A stretch of DNA of 64,000 nt from Bacillota bacterium. GTDB taxonomy: Bacteria; Bacillota; Clostridia; Christensenellales; UMGS416. The position numbers and the translations under genes were made by a program. Positions 25,902-34,989 of this stretch are shown here, one piece after another. Under the pieces are notes generated by a model, which saw only the letters and a program-made list of their open reading frames with translations, did not search any database and was not told where the DNA came from. The DNA is taken from contig JAEYPH010000043.1 in assembly GCA_023410875.1 (NCBI GenBank), forward strand, positions 1 to 64,000. Reading direction: 5' to 3'. Numbering within the stretch: the first letter of the stretch is position 1; every line of letters starts with the position of its first letter.

Positions 25902-26738
25902 ATGTTTTCCAACTTCGTCAATCCCCTGTCCGACCTGACCGGCGTGAGCTGGTACTCCTTCGCCGCAGTGGCCGTGCTGGTGCTGGCGGCGCTGGTGTTC
26001 ATCCTGGCCAGCCGTCTGAAGGCGCTGCCCAAGATCGTGCTGGCTGTCGTGGCCACGGCCACGATGGTGTTCCTCGTGGCCTTGCTCTTCGCCAGCGCCG
26101 CCAGCTCGCTGGACCAGCCGCTGGAATGGAGCGGCGTTACGCTGAATGCGGCCGTGGCGCTGGTGTGCCTGGCGCTGTTGGTGGGGCTGTTCTTCGCGCT
26201 GCGCCGGCTGCAACTGGACACCCGCGCGCTGGTGGCGGCTTCGCTGTGCATCGCGCTGGGCTTCATTCTCTCCAACCTGAAGTTTTACCAGATGCCCCAG
26301 GGCGGCAGCATCACACCGGCCAGCATGCTGCCTGTCATGCTGTTCGCGTGGGCCTTCGGCCCCATCCCCGGCTTCGCCGCCGGCCTCGTGTATGGCGCGC
26401 TGCAGCTGCTGCAAGATTTCTATGTTGTGCACCCGGCGCAGCTGCTGCTGGATTACATCTTCGCCTTCACGGCGCTGGGCCTGGCCGGTTTCTTCCGCAA
26501 GAACCTGCTGTTGGGCGTTCTCGTGGCGGGGCTCACGCGCTTCGTGTTTCACTTCCTGTCCGGCGTCGTGTTCTTCGGTTCTTTCGCCGAGGATCAGAAT
26601 GTGTTCGTGTACAGCCTGGTCTACAACGCCTCGGTCGTGCTGCCCGACACCGCCATCTGCCTGGTCATCGCGGCCATTCCGGGTTTCCGCCGCGCCATGG
26701 AGCGGGTGTTCAAGGCTTCGGCCACGGTCAAGGCATAA
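25902..26738 (+). CDS. thiT: Thiamine transporter ThiT (ECF S component) with extra N-terminal membrane region
   Basis: A 278-residue membrane protein. Residues about 100-275 match ThiT: GGSITPASMLPVMLFAW, QDFYVVHPAQLLLDY and TRFVFHFLSGVVFFGSF, which line the thiamine site. ThiT proteins are usually near 190 residues; this one has about 95 more at the N-terminus with three predicted membrane segments. The TPP riboswitch upstream confirms the vitamin. It would use shared EcfA/A'/T units encoded elsewhere. ATG 25902 follows GGAGGAATGGAG. Confidence 0.9.
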   Translation: MFSNFVNPLSDLTGVSWYSFAAVAVLVLAALVFILASRLKALPKIVLAVVATATMVFLVALLFASAASSLDQPLEWSGVTLNAAVALVCLALLVGLFFALRRLQLDTRALVAASLCIALGFILSNLKFYQMPQGGSITPASMLPVMLFAWAFGPIPGFAAGLVYGALQLLQDFYVVHPAQLLLDYIFAFTALGLAGFFRKNLLLGVLVAGLTRFVFHFLSGVVFFGSFAEDQNVFVYSLVYNASVVLPDTAICLVIAAIPGFRRAMERVFKASATVKA

Positions 26739-26770
26739 CCCAAGGAACCATAGCTGTTTCAACAGAAGGA

Positions 26771-26806
26771 AAAACAAGGCTCCGCCGGTGCGGAGCCTTG
26801 TTTTTA
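26771..26806. terminator. Bidirectional terminator between thiT and pgi
   Basis: Stem AACAAGGCTCCGC/GCGGAGCCTTGTT with loop CGGT, with T-runs on both strands, in the 76-base gap between convergent genes. Confidence 0.88.
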
Positions 26807-26814
26807 TGCTTGGA

Positions 26815-28293
26815 TCAGAGGATGTACTTGTCCTTCTTGGGCGGGCGGGCGGCCAGCTCCGCGCGCTTGTCGTCGAAGCCCGGGCGGCCCAGCAGCGCGT
26901 AGGTTGCGTTCTTGCCTTCCTCCACACCGGGTTGGTCGAAGGCATCGATGCCCAGCAGTTCGCCGCACACGGCGGTCTGCACCTCGAAGAAGTGCAGCAG
27001 CTGGCCCACGGTGAAGGCGTTGACCTCCGGCAGCAGCACGGTCTGGTTGAGCTTGCCGGCCTTCACCAGCGCGTACTCGGTGGCGGCGCGCTCGCTCTGG
27101 ATCAGCTCGTTGAGCGTATGGCCGCCCAGGAAGCTGACCGCGGGGATCTCCTCGAACCCGTGGGGGATCGCATAATCGCAGCGGTACTTCTCCACGCCCA
27201 GGAACGTGATGACCTTGTCGAAGGGACCTTCGGTGTACAGCTGCACCTGGGAATGCTGGTCGGTGACGCCCAGGCTCTTGACCGGCGTCTGGCCCACGTG
27301 CACGGTCTTGCCGCGCAGCGTGAACTTCTTGCCCAGGCTCTCGCCCCACAGCTGGGCATACCAATCGGCCATGTATTTCAGTGAATCGGCATAGGGCATC
27401 ACGATCTGTACGTTCTTGTCCTTCTGCGTCATGGCGATGTAGGCCAATACGCCGGACATCCAGCCAGGGTTGCTCCACAAGTCTTCGACCTGGCACAGTT
27501 CGTCCATATAGGCTGCACCAGCCAGCATTTCCTCGATGTCGATGTTGCACACCGCCGCCGGCAGCAGGCCCACCGGGCACAGCTCAGAGAAGCGCCCGCC
27601 TACGCCGTCGGGGATTACGAAGGTCTTAAGCTTGTACTGCTTGGCGATCTTAATGAGATAGCCCTTCTTGCGGTCGGTCGTCGCGATGATGTGCTTGGCC
27701 AGATGATCGGCGCCCAGCCGCTTGGTCAGCTCGTCGAACACGATCAGCAGTTGAGACATCGTCTCCGACGTGCTGCCGGATTTGGTGATGACGTTGAAGC
27801 AAGTCTTCTTGAGGTCGATGACATCCAGAAGGGCGGCCATGCGCTCGGGGTCGATGTTGTCTTCCACGAACAGGCGGGGGCCGCCACGGTTCTCATCGTC
27901 CAAATCGTTGTAGTGCAGATGGTTGAGCGCCTGTTGCACTGCGATGGGGCCCAGGGCCGAGCCGCCGATGCCCAGCACGACGAAGTTGTCAAAGGTGTCG
28001 CGCACGCGGCGGGCGGTGGCCAGGATGTCTTCCGCGACGGTCTTCTGGTTGTGGGGCAGCTTGGTCCATGCCATCATGCGGGAGGGTCTCCCCCACTTGC
28101 CCTTGAGCGACTTGCGGGCCTTGTCGATCTGAGGCGTCAGCGCCTCGATGTCGGCCATGGAAATTGCCCCCACTTTGTTGCGGAACTTGACGGCCTGGGC
28201 GGTCTTATCTATGTACTCCTCCATCATGTGGTTGAAGTCATATTTGAGCCGCATGCTCTTCTTCCAGTCTTCGGTCTGCCAGCGATTCAACAT
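26815..28293 (-). CDS. pgi: Glucose-6-phosphate isomerase
   Basis: A 492-residue glycolytic enzyme converting glucose-6-phosphate and fructose-6-phosphate. SIS-type sugar-phosphate motifs are VLGIGGSALGP near 107 and VITKSGSTSET near 168. The later segments VTDQHSQVQLYTEGP and GIDAFDQPGVEEGK belong to the PGI signatures and carry the catalytic His and Lys regions. The latter part resembles the longer archaeal/anaerobe variant with an N-terminal extension. Single gene with a plausible promoter. Confidence 0.93.
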   Translation of the reverse strand: MLNRWQTEDWKKSMRLKYDFNHMMEEYIDKTAQAVKFRNKVGAISMADIEALTPQIDKARKSLKGKWGRPSRMMAWTKLPHNQKTVAEDILATARRVRDTFDNFVVLGIGGSALGPIAVQQALNHLHYNDLDDENRGGPRLFVEDNIDPERMAALLDVIDLKKTCFNVITKSGSTSETMSQLLIVFDELTKRLGADHLAKHIIATTDRKKGYLIKIAKQYKLKTFVIPDGVGGRFSELCPVGLLPAAVCNIDIEEMLAGAAYMDELCQVEDLWSNPGWMSGVLAYIAMTQKDKNVQIVMPYADSLKYMADWYAQLWGESLGKKFTLRGKTVHVGQTPVKSLGVTDQHSQVQLYTEGPFDKVITFLGVEKYRCDYAIPHGFEEIPAVSFLGGHTLNELIQSERAATEYALVKAGKLNQTVLLPEVNAFTVGQLLHFFEVQTAVCGELLGIDAFDQPGVEEGKNATYALLGRPGFDDKRAELAARPPKKDKYIL

Positions 28294-28320
28294 AGTCTAC
28301 TCCTTGAAAGCATTCAGCAT

Positions 28321-28349
28321 ATTATACAGTATTATGTAGAAAAACAAAA
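28321..28349 (-). promoter_or_regulatory. Possible pgi promoter
   Basis: On the minus strand TATAAT (28326-28321) lies 17 bases after TTTTGT, about 30 bases before the pgi start. Confidence 0.45.
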
Positions 28350-28483
28350 GGCTTCCTTGCTCCCATTCTAGTATGCAGAGGCCCATTTCATCCTATTCGC
28401 GGGCCTTGCAATCGGTTTCCCGCCGGTCTTGCCGGCATGGCTCGTTGCACGGTTGCATATACATTTGCCGAGGTGTTTTGTAG

Positions 28484-28999
28484 ATGGTGCAAGGGGTTTC
28501 GCTGCGGCTGCTGCTGGCGACGGTGGCTATTTTGGCGGTGCTGCTGCTCGTGTCGCTGGCCGTGCCCGATAGCCTGATGGCATCGGCGCTGCTACCCGGC
28601 CAACCCGCGGGCTCGCTGGTCGTCACCGTGCAGGATGGCTTCACCGAGCAGCCGCTGCAGGGCGCCATAGTCGTGATACCCGAAACCGGCGAGAGCGCCG
28701 TGACCGACGACAACGGCAAAACCACGGTGATGAACGCGCCCATCCTGCAGGACGCCAACGAGCAGGCCGTGCTGCCGATGAACTGGGGCGAGATCACGCT
28801 GCTGATCTATCGCGACGGCTACATCGATGCGGCGATCTTTCATGTGAATATCTATGAAAACCAAACGCGCCAGGGGCCTACGGTGCTTCTGTTTCCGCTG
28901 GACGCCGAGGGCGCCAACGCGCCTTTCACATTGATCGAATCGCCCAATCGCCTGTGGGTGCAGCAGCTTTTGGCGAAATTCCGCCCATCTGCCGATTGA
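28484..28999 (+). CDS. Membrane-anchored protein with carboxypeptidase-regulatory-like fold
   Basis: A 171-residue protein I do not recognise by name. Residues 8-30 form one hydrophobic anchor (LLLATVAILAVLLLVSLAV). The rest looks extracytoplasmic, with GSLVVTVQDGFTEQPLQGAIVVIPETGESAVTDDNGKT, the wording of a carboxypeptidase-D-like beta-sandwich. The end, LFPL...SPNRLWVQQLLAKFRP, is not a known motif. It stands alone after the pgi promoter region; GAGGTG lies about 9 bases before ATG. Confidence 0.6.
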   Translation: MVQGVSLRLLLATVAILAVLLLVSLAVPDSLMASALLPGQPAGSLVVTVQDGFTEQPLQGAIVVIPETGESAVTDDNGKTTVMNAPILQDANEQAVLPMNWGEITLLIYRDGYIDAAIFHVNIYENQTRQGPTVLLFPLDAEGANAPFTLIESPNRLWVQQLLAKFRPSAD

Positions 29000-29021
29000 A
29001 TCGTTTGCCAGCAAATGTAAC

Positions 29022-29050
29022 TTGTTCCTTCCAACAAAAATCGATATAAT
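29022..29050 (+). promoter_or_regulatory. Promoter before the DUF1638 gene
   Basis: TTGTTC (29022-29027), 17 bases, TATAAT (29045-29050), 30 bases before the start codon. Confidence 0.6.
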
Positions 29051-29079
29051 TGATTCTATCAAACTCTACCGAGGGCGAC

Positions 29080-29799
29080 ATGGCGAAGAGGCTTAAGGTC
29101 ATCGCTTGCAAGGTCCTGATGCGCGAACTCTATTGGGTGGCCGCGCGCACGCCGAACATCGTGGACATCGCCTGGAAAAAGCAGGCGCTGCACAACACGC
29201 CGGACTTGCTGCGCGCATCGGTGCAGGCTGCCATCGACGAGGCCGAGGCCGAGGAAGAGCAGTACGACGCCATCTTGCTGGGTTACGGCCTGTGCAGCAA
29301 CGGCATCGTGGGCCTGACCAGCCGCAAGACACCGCTGGTTATCCCCCGCGGGCACGATTGCATCACTTTTTTGCTGGGCTCCAAGGAGCGGTACCGCGAC
29401 ATTTTCGACAGCTACAGCGGCGGCATCTACTGGTATTCGCCGGGATGGATCGAGCATTCGCTGCAGCCGGGCAAAGAGCGCTACGAACGCGCCTATCAGG
29501 AATACGCCGACAAGTACGGCGAAGACAACGCCCAATACTTGATGGACATGGAACAAAACTGGATGAAGGAATACCGCTGCGCGCTGTACATCGATTGGCC
29601 GGCGCTGCACCGGGACGACTATGACCGCTACACGCGGGAGTGCGCGGACTTCCTGAAGTGGGAATACCGCAGCGAGCAGGGAACGCCCGATCTGCTGCAG
29701 GATTTCATGGATGGCAACTGGTCAGATGACCGCTTCCTCATCGTGCAGCCCGGCCAGACGGTGCAACCGTCCTTTGAAGCCGGCGTGATAAGGGTGTAG
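29080..29799 (+). CDS. DUF1638 family protein
   Basis: A 239-residue soluble protein. It opens MAKRLKVIACKVLMREL and contains YDAILLGYGLCSNGIVGLTSRKTPLVIPRGHDCITFLLGSKERY, the core of DUF1638. Members are often found near corrinoid methyltransferases, but none is adjacent here and the function is unknown. Conserved Cys in ACK and CSNG and His-Asp-Cys in RGHDC could bind metal. It is two bases from the next gene, so both likely share the promoter at 29022. Confidence 0.78.
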   Translation: MAKRLKVIACKVLMRELYWVAARTPNIVDIAWKKQALHNTPDLLRASVQAAIDEAEAEEEQYDAILLGYGLCSNGIVGLTSRKTPLVIPRGHDCITFLLGSKERYRDIFDSYSGGIYWYSPGWIEHSLQPGKERYERAYQEYADKYGEDNAQYLMDMEQNWMKEYRCALYIDWPALHRDDYDRYTRECADFLKWEYRSEQGTPDLLQDFMDGNWSDDRFLIVQPGQTVQPSFEAGVIRV

Positions 29800-29801
29800 C
29801 C

Positions 29802-30962
29802 ATGAGCATTGTGCTTGGGAAAGGAAGAGTCAGAACCTTCAAAGCGCCACCCGAGCACTGGAGAAGGCAGCTGGTCAAGCTGCCGTGGCTGTTGCTGCTG
29901 CCGCTGGCGCAACTCTTTAAGGAGCTGGGCGACGCCCATCACGAAATCGTCGAGACTGTCTATTCCCGTGGCATCTACCCCGTTCTATCACAGATCATCA
30001 ACTTCGTGTTCAAATGGGTGCCAACATCGATGGCAGAGCTGATTCTGTACGGCGGCTCAGCGGGCATCGTCGTTTATGTGCTCGTGCAGCTGTGGCGCAT
30101 CGCCGTGAAAAAGGAGCGGCTGCTGCGCGCTTTTCGCCTGGCCGTCAACCTTTCGCTGGTCGCCTGCTTGGGCTATTTCCTGTTCGTGGCACTGTGGGGG
30201 CTCAACTACTACCGCCAGCCGCTGGCGCAGACGCTGGATTACCCGGTGACGCCGCGCTCGCTCATCGAGCTCAAGGCGCTGTGCACCTCTCTGGCCGACG
30301 ATGCCAACCGCCTGCGCGCGCAGGTGCCCGAGACCGAACGGGGCCATCTGAGCTTAACCGGCGGCAAGGCCGCGACGCTGAAAAAGGTGCCGGAAGCGTA
30401 TCACGCGCTCAGCCAGAGCTATCCGCTGTTCTCCGCCCGCTATGGATCGCCCAAGCCGGTGCTCTTAAGCCGCCAAATGTCATACACAGAAACCCAGGGC
30501 ATCTTCATCCCCTTCACGATGGAGCCCAACGTCAACACGGATATGCCCGACGCGTTCTTCGGCTCCACCGCCTGCCACGAGGAGGCGCATCTCTACGGCT
30601 TTGCCCGCGAGGACGAGGCCAATTTCATCAGCTATCTGGCTTGCATGGCATCTGATGATCCGCAGTTGCAGTATTCCGGCACGCTGCTGGCGCTGGTGAC
30701 CTCCATGAATGCCCTGTGCGGCCACAGCTCCGAGGCCTATTGGCAGATATCCGACACCTACAGCGACGGCGTGAAACGCGACCTGTGGAACCACGACGCC
30801 TATTGGGATCAATTCAAAGGGCCGGTGGCAGAGGCATCCACCAGCATGAACAACACGTACTTAAAGAGCAACAAGCAAGCCGACGGCGTGATGAGCTATG
30901 GCCGCATGGTGGATCTGCTTCTGGCCATGCGGGCCAAGCACGTACAATTGGAAGGAAACTAG
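29802..30962 (+). CDS. DUF3810 family membrane zinc-peptidase-like protein
   Basis: A 386-residue protein with about three N-terminal membrane segments (residues 25-135), followed by a large domain. The motif ACHEEAHLYGFAREDEANFI near 260-280 is HEXXH followed by Glu, as in zinc metallopeptidases, which is the known feature of DUF3810. The substrate is unknown. Transcribed with the DUF1638 gene. Confidence 0.8.
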   Translation: MSIVLGKGRVRTFKAPPEHWRRQLVKLPWLLLLPLAQLFKELGDAHHEIVETVYSRGIYPVLSQIINFVFKWVPTSMAELILYGGSAGIVVYVLVQLWRIAVKKERLLRAFRLAVNLSLVACLGYFLFVALWGLNYYRQPLAQTLDYPVTPRSLIELKALCTSLADDANRLRAQVPETERGHLSLTGGKAATLKKVPEAYHALSQSYPLFSARYGSPKPVLLSRQMSYTETQGIFIPFTMEPNVNTDMPDAFFGSTACHEEAHLYGFAREDEANFISYLACMASDDPQLQYSGTLLALVTSMNALCGHSSEAYWQISDTYSDGVKRDLWNHDAYWDQFKGPVAEASTSMNNTYLKSNKQADGVMSYGRMVDLLLAMRAKHVQLEGN

Positions 30963-30983
30963 AGACCCTCTTGAGAAACGACA

Positions 30984-31011
30984 AGAGCGCCCGGCATCTG
31001 CCGGGCGCTCT
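30984..31011. terminator. Hairpin between convergent DUF3810 gene and hydrogenase operon
   Basis: Twelve-base stem AGAGCGCCCGGC/GCCGGGCGCTCT with loop ATCT in the 62-base gap. T-runs are poor, so efficiency is uncertain. Confidence 0.6.
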
Positions 31012-31024
31012 GCGTTGTACGGTT

Positions 31025-32776
31025 TTACTTCTTCTCATCCACAAGATACTTAATGCGCTTCTTGTAGTGGGTGTGCAGCAGCTCGTGCGCCTTGTGGCCG
31101 CCGGGCTCGCCCAGGAACTCCTTGTAAATCTTCGTGATGGAGGGGTTCTCGTGGCTCTTGCGCAGCGGCAGGCTCTCGTCCTCGGCATACACTGCCTTGG
31201 CACGTTCTTTACGTACGTCGGTGTGGAATTTCACCTCATCGCTGACCAGAGGCTGTCCGCCGCCGGTCACGCAGCCGCCGGGGCAGGCCATGATCTCGAT
31301 GAAGTCGTACTGCTTCTCGCCGCTGCGGATGCTCTCCAGCAGCTTCTTGGCGTTGCCGGTGCCATGGGCCACGGCCACGCGCACGTCCAGATCGCCGAGC
31401 TTCACAGTGGCTTCCTTGATGCCCTGAGTGCCGCGGACCGACTCGAACTCCACCTTCTCCAGCGGCTTGCCGGTGACGACCTCGGCCACGGTGCGCAGCG
31501 CCGCTTCCATAACGCCGCCGGTGGCGCCGAAGATGACGGCCGCGCCGGTGGAATCGCCGAAGATGTCGTCAAAGTTGCCGTCGGGCAGGCGCACAAAGTC
31601 GATGTTGGCCTGGCGGATCATGCGGGCCAGCTCGCGGGTCGTGATGGAGATGTCTACATCGGCGTAGCCGGTGGAGGAAAGCTCGGGCCGGGCGGCTTCG
31701 AACTTCTTGGCCGTGCAGGGCATCACGCTTACGACGACGATGTCCGCCGGGTCGATGCCGTTCATTTCGGCATAGTAGCTCTTGAGCACTGCGCCGGTCA
31801 TCTGCTGGGGGCTCTTGCACGTGGAAAGGTTGTCCAGAAAATCCGGGAAGAAATGCTCGGCGTATTTGACCCAGCCGGGGCTGCAGCTGGTGATCAGCGG
31901 CAGCTTGCCGCCTTCCTTGATCCTGTGCAGCAGTTCGGTGCCCTCTTCCATGATGGTCAGGTCCGCGCCGAAATCGGTGTCGAACACCTTGTCAAAGCCC
32001 AGGCGGCGCAGCGCTGTGGCCATCTTGCCGGTCACACGGCTGCCCATGGGCATGCCGAATTCCTCGCCCAGCGCCACGCGTACGGCCGGCGCCGTCTCCA
32101 CCAACACATGCTTGTTGGGGTCCGAGAGCGCCTCCCACACGCTGGCGGTGTCGTCCTTCTCGTAAATGGCTCCTACCGGGCAGGCCTGGATGCACTGGCC
32201 GCAGTTGATGCAGGGCACCTCGCCCAGGCTCTTCTCGAAAGCTGGGGCCACGATCGTATCGAAGCCGCGCTCGGTGGCGCCGATGACGCTGACCTGCTGG
32301 ATATCCTGACACGCGGCGATGCAGCGGCGGCACAGCACGCACTTGTTGGCGTCGCGCACGATGGACGGCGAGGAAGTGTCCTTCTTATAATTTTTGGAGG
32401 CGCCGGTGAAGTGCAGCTCTTCCACGCCCAGCTCGCTGGACAGGCGCTGCAGCTCGCACTTGCCGCTGCGGATGCAGGTCAGACAGGTCTTCTCATGGTT
32501 GGAGAGAATGAGCTCCAGGTTGGTCTTGCGGGCCTGCTTGACCAGCGGCGTGTTGGTCTTGACGTCCATACCGTTTTCCGCCGGGAGCATGCAGGAGGCC
32601 ATGATGCGGTTGCCCAGCGCCACGACGCAGATGCGGCAAGCGCCGGTGCAGCTGACATCCTTCAGATAGCACAGCGTGGGGATATAAACGCCGATCTGGC
32701 GCGCGGCCTCCAGCACGGTGGTGCCGCGGGGCACCTCCACCTTGATGCCGTCTATTGTCAAAGTTACGTTTTCCAT
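31025..32776 (-). CDS. hydA: [FeFe]-hydrogenase catalytic subunit of an electron-bifurcating complex (HndD/HydA type)
   Basis: A 583-residue enzyme making or oxidising H2. The N-terminal 2Fe-2S domain has CYLKDVSCTGACRIC; the HCCC cluster follows (HEKTCLTCIRSGKCELQ), then two 4Fe-4S motifs (CVLCRRCIAAC, CINCGQCIQACPVG). The H-cluster signatures are intact: TSCSPGW, MPCTAKK and EIMACPGGCVTGGGQP. The C-terminal end keeps the SSU domain (HENPSITKIYKEFLGEPGGHKAHELLHT). Gene context gives the NAD(P)H- and ferredoxin-linked bifurcating type. Last gene of the operon. Confidence 0.95.
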   Translation of the reverse strand: MENVTLTIDGIKVEVPRGTTVLEAARQIGVYIPTLCYLKDVSCTGACRICVVALGNRIMASCMLPAENGMDVKTNTPLVKQARKTNLELILSNHEKTCLTCIRSGKCELQRLSSELGVEELHFTGASKNYKKDTSSPSIVRDANKCVLCRRCIAACQDIQQVSVIGATERGFDTIVAPAFEKSLGEVPCINCGQCIQACPVGAIYEKDDTASVWEALSDPNKHVLVETAPAVRVALGEEFGMPMGSRVTGKMATALRRLGFDKVFDTDFGADLTIMEEGTELLHRIKEGGKLPLITSCSPGWVKYAEHFFPDFLDNLSTCKSPQQMTGAVLKSYYAEMNGIDPADIVVVSVMPCTAKKFEAARPELSSTGYADVDISITTRELARMIRQANIDFVRLPDGNFDDIFGDSTGAAVIFGATGGVMEAALRTVAEVVTGKPLEKVEFESVRGTQGIKEATVKLGDLDVRVAVAHGTGNAKKLLESIRSGEKQYDFIEIMACPGGCVTGGGQPLVSDEVKFHTDVRKERAKAVYAEDESLPLRKSHENPSITKIYKEFLGEPGGHKAHELLHTHYKKRIKYLVDEKK

Positions 32777-32791
32777 CGGTCACACGCTCCC

Positions 32792-34582
32792 TTACTTCTT
32801 CGAAATGGCCTTGAACCGGCAGGCGTCCATGCACGCGCCGCACTTGATGCACTTGCTCTGGTCGATCAGGTGCTTGGCCTTGCGCTCGCCGGAAATGGCG
32901 TTGGTCGGGCAGTTGCGCGCGCACAGACCGCAGCCGATGCACTTGTCGTCGATCACAAAGCTCAGCAGAGCCTTGCAATGGCCGGCAGGGCAGCGCTTCT
33001 CGCGGATGTGGGCCTCGTACTCGCCGCGGAAATACTTGATCGTGGACAGCACCGGGTTGGGCGCGGTCATGCCTAGATTGCACAGCGCGGTCTTCTGTAT
33101 ACTCTGACCCAGCGCTTCCAGCGCTTCAATGTCGCCTTCCTTGCCGCGGCCTTCCACGATGCGCTCCAGAATCTCCAACATGCGCTTGGTGCCGATGCGG
33201 CACGGCACGCACTTGCCGCAGCTCTCGTCCACGGTGAAATCCAGGAAGAAGCGGGCGATGTCCACCATGCAGGTGTCCTCGTCCATGACGATCAGACCGC
33301 CGGAGCCCATCATGGAGCCGATGGCCATCAGCGATTCATAATCGATGGGTGTGTCCAGATACTGCGGCGGGATGCAGCCGCCGGAAGGACCGCCGGTCTG
33401 CGCGGCCTTGAACTTCTTGCCGCCGGGGATGCCGCCGCCGATCTCATAGATGATCTCGCGCAGCGTGGTGCCCATGGGCACTTCCACGAGGCCGGTGTTG
33501 ACGATCTTGCCGCCCAACGCGAAAACCTTGGTGCCCTTGGATTTCTCGGTGCCGATGGACGCGAACCACTGGGGACCGTTGATGATGATCTGCGGGATGT
33601 TGGCCAGCGTCTCCACGTTGTTGATGACCGTGGGCTTGCCGAACACACCCTTGTTGGCCGGGAACGGCGGCTTGGGCCGCGGCTCGCCGCGATGGCCTTC
33701 GATGGAGGCCAGCAGCGCGGTTTCTTCACCGCACACGAAGGCACCGGCGCCCAGGCGCAGGTCGATGTCAAAGTTGAAGCCCGTGCCGAAAATGTCCGTT
33801 CCCAACAGGCCGTACTCGCGGGCCTGCTTGATCGCGATGTTCAGGCGCTGCACAGCGATCGGGTACTCGGCACGCACGTAGATATAACCCTGGTCGGCGC
33901 CGATGCAATAGCCGGCGATGGCCATGGCTTCCAGCACGGCGTGGGGGTCGCCTTCCAGTACGGAACGGTCCATGAAGGCGCCGGGGTCGCCTTCGTCGGC
34001 GTTGCATACGACGTACTTTTTATCGCTGACAGGCTTGCTGGCGAATTCCCACTTCTGCCCGCAGGAGAAGCCCGCGCCTCCGCGGCCGCGCAGGCCGGAT
34101 TCCTTCATAAGGTCGATGACCTGCTTGGGCGTCATCTCGGTGAGCACTTTTGCCAGCGCCTTGTAGCCGTCCAGTGCGATGTATTCCTCGATGTTCTCCG
34201 GATCGATCACGCCGCAGTTGCGCAGCGCAATGCGCATCTGCTTGCGATAAAAGCCGATGTCATCCAGCGAGTTGGCCTCGTGGGTCGCGGCTACGTCCTT
34301 ATAAATCAGGCGATCGACCAGGCGACCCTTGATCAGGTGCTCCTCGACGATTTCGTCCACGTCATCCACTTTGACTTTGCTGTAGAAAGCGCCCTCGGGA
34401 TACACGATGACGACCGGGCCGCTCTCGCACAGGCCGAAGCAGCCGGTGCGCACGATCTTGACCTCGTCCTGCAAGTTCTTTTCCTTGATCAATGCCTCAA
34501 AACGGTTGTGAATATACAGCGAGCTGGCCGACGTGCAGCCCGTGCCGCCGCATACCAGCACATGTGCCCTGTGAAATACCAT
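32792..34582 (-). CDS. hydB: NADH-binding flavoprotein subunit of bifurcating hydrogenase (HndC/HydB, NuoF-like)
   Basis: A 596-residue subunit. A thioredoxin-like 2Fe-2S domain (CGGTGCTSASS...CFGLCESGP) opens the protein. The NuoF core holds RGRGGAGFSCGQKW (NADH) and VCNADEGDPGAFMDR (FMN), then the NuoF 4Fe-4S motif ESCGKCVPCRIGTKRM. Two C-terminal ferredoxin clusters follow (CIGCGLCARNCPTN, CIKCGACMDACRF). This is the site where electrons split between NAD(P)H and ferredoxin. Confidence 0.95.
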   Translation of the reverse strand: MVFHRAHVLVCGGTGCTSASSLYIHNRFEALIKEKNLQDEVKIVRTGCFGLCESGPVVIVYPEGAFYSKVKVDDVDEIVEEHLIKGRLVDRLIYKDVAATHEANSLDDIGFYRKQMRIALRNCGVIDPENIEEYIALDGYKALAKVLTEMTPKQVIDLMKESGLRGRGGAGFSCGQKWEFASKPVSDKKYVVCNADEGDPGAFMDRSVLEGDPHAVLEAMAIAGYCIGADQGYIYVRAEYPIAVQRLNIAIKQAREYGLLGTDIFGTGFNFDIDLRLGAGAFVCGEETALLASIEGHRGEPRPKPPFPANKGVFGKPTVINNVETLANIPQIIINGPQWFASIGTEKSKGTKVFALGGKIVNTGLVEVPMGTTLREIIYEIGGGIPGGKKFKAAQTGGPSGGCIPPQYLDTPIDYESLMAIGSMMGSGGLIVMDEDTCMVDIARFFLDFTVDESCGKCVPCRIGTKRMLEILERIVEGRGKEGDIEALEALGQSIQKTALCNLGMTAPNPVLSTIKYFRGEYEAHIREKRCPAGHCKALLSFVIDDKCIGCGLCARNCPTNAISGERKAKHLIDQSKCIKCGACMDACRFKAISKK

Positions 34583-34608
34583 AGTCCTTCCCCCTATCCT
34601 GCGCTTGC

Positions 34609-34989
34609 TTACGCTTTTACTTCTTCATAATGGCCGATCGTGTATTCGCGCACCGGCTTGCCGTTGACGATGTGCTCCGCGACGATGCGCGACACCATCT
34701 CCGGGCCGACCTTCACATAGGTCACCTTGTCCTCGCCGGGGCGGTAAACCTCCACGATGGGCTCCAGGCGGCACACGCCGATGCAGCCGGTCTGTGACAC
34801 GGTCACGTCGGCCAGGCTGCGCTTGGCCACTTCGTCCATCATCGCCAGCAGCACAGGGCGTGCGCCGGCGGCGATGCCGCATGTGGCCATGCCCACGACG
34901 ATGCGGGTGCCGGTGCCGCGGTCACGGCGGATGTTGACGGTTTCCAGAGCTCTTTTGCGGATGGCTTCCAGTTCCTGTACGCTCTTCAT
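34609..34989 (-). CDS. Small (2Fe-2S) ferredoxin-like subunit (HndB type)
   Basis: A 126-residue thioredoxin-fold ferredoxin. Cluster ligands are in MATCGIAAGARPVL and QTGCIGVCRLEP. The start ATG 34989 (MKSVQELEA) has GGAGGA 7 bases upstream; the frame extends 19 codons into the neighbouring gene without a ribosome site. It overlaps the HATPase gene end by 4 bases. Position between NuoE-like and NuoF-like genes matches HndB of Desulfovibrio and clostridial hyd operons. Confidence 0.9.
   Translation of the reverse strand: MKSVQELEAIRKRALETVNIRRDRGTGTRIVVGMATCGIAAGARPVLLAMMDEVAKRSLADVTVSQTGCIGVCRLEPIVEVYRPGEDKVTYVKVGPEMVSRIVAEHIVNGKPVREYTIGHYEEVKA

Noticed and set aside
30716..33076. 786-codon plus-strand frame opposite the hydrogenase genes
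   Set aside because: Shadow of hydA/hydB in GC-rich DNA; product has no domain and no start signal.
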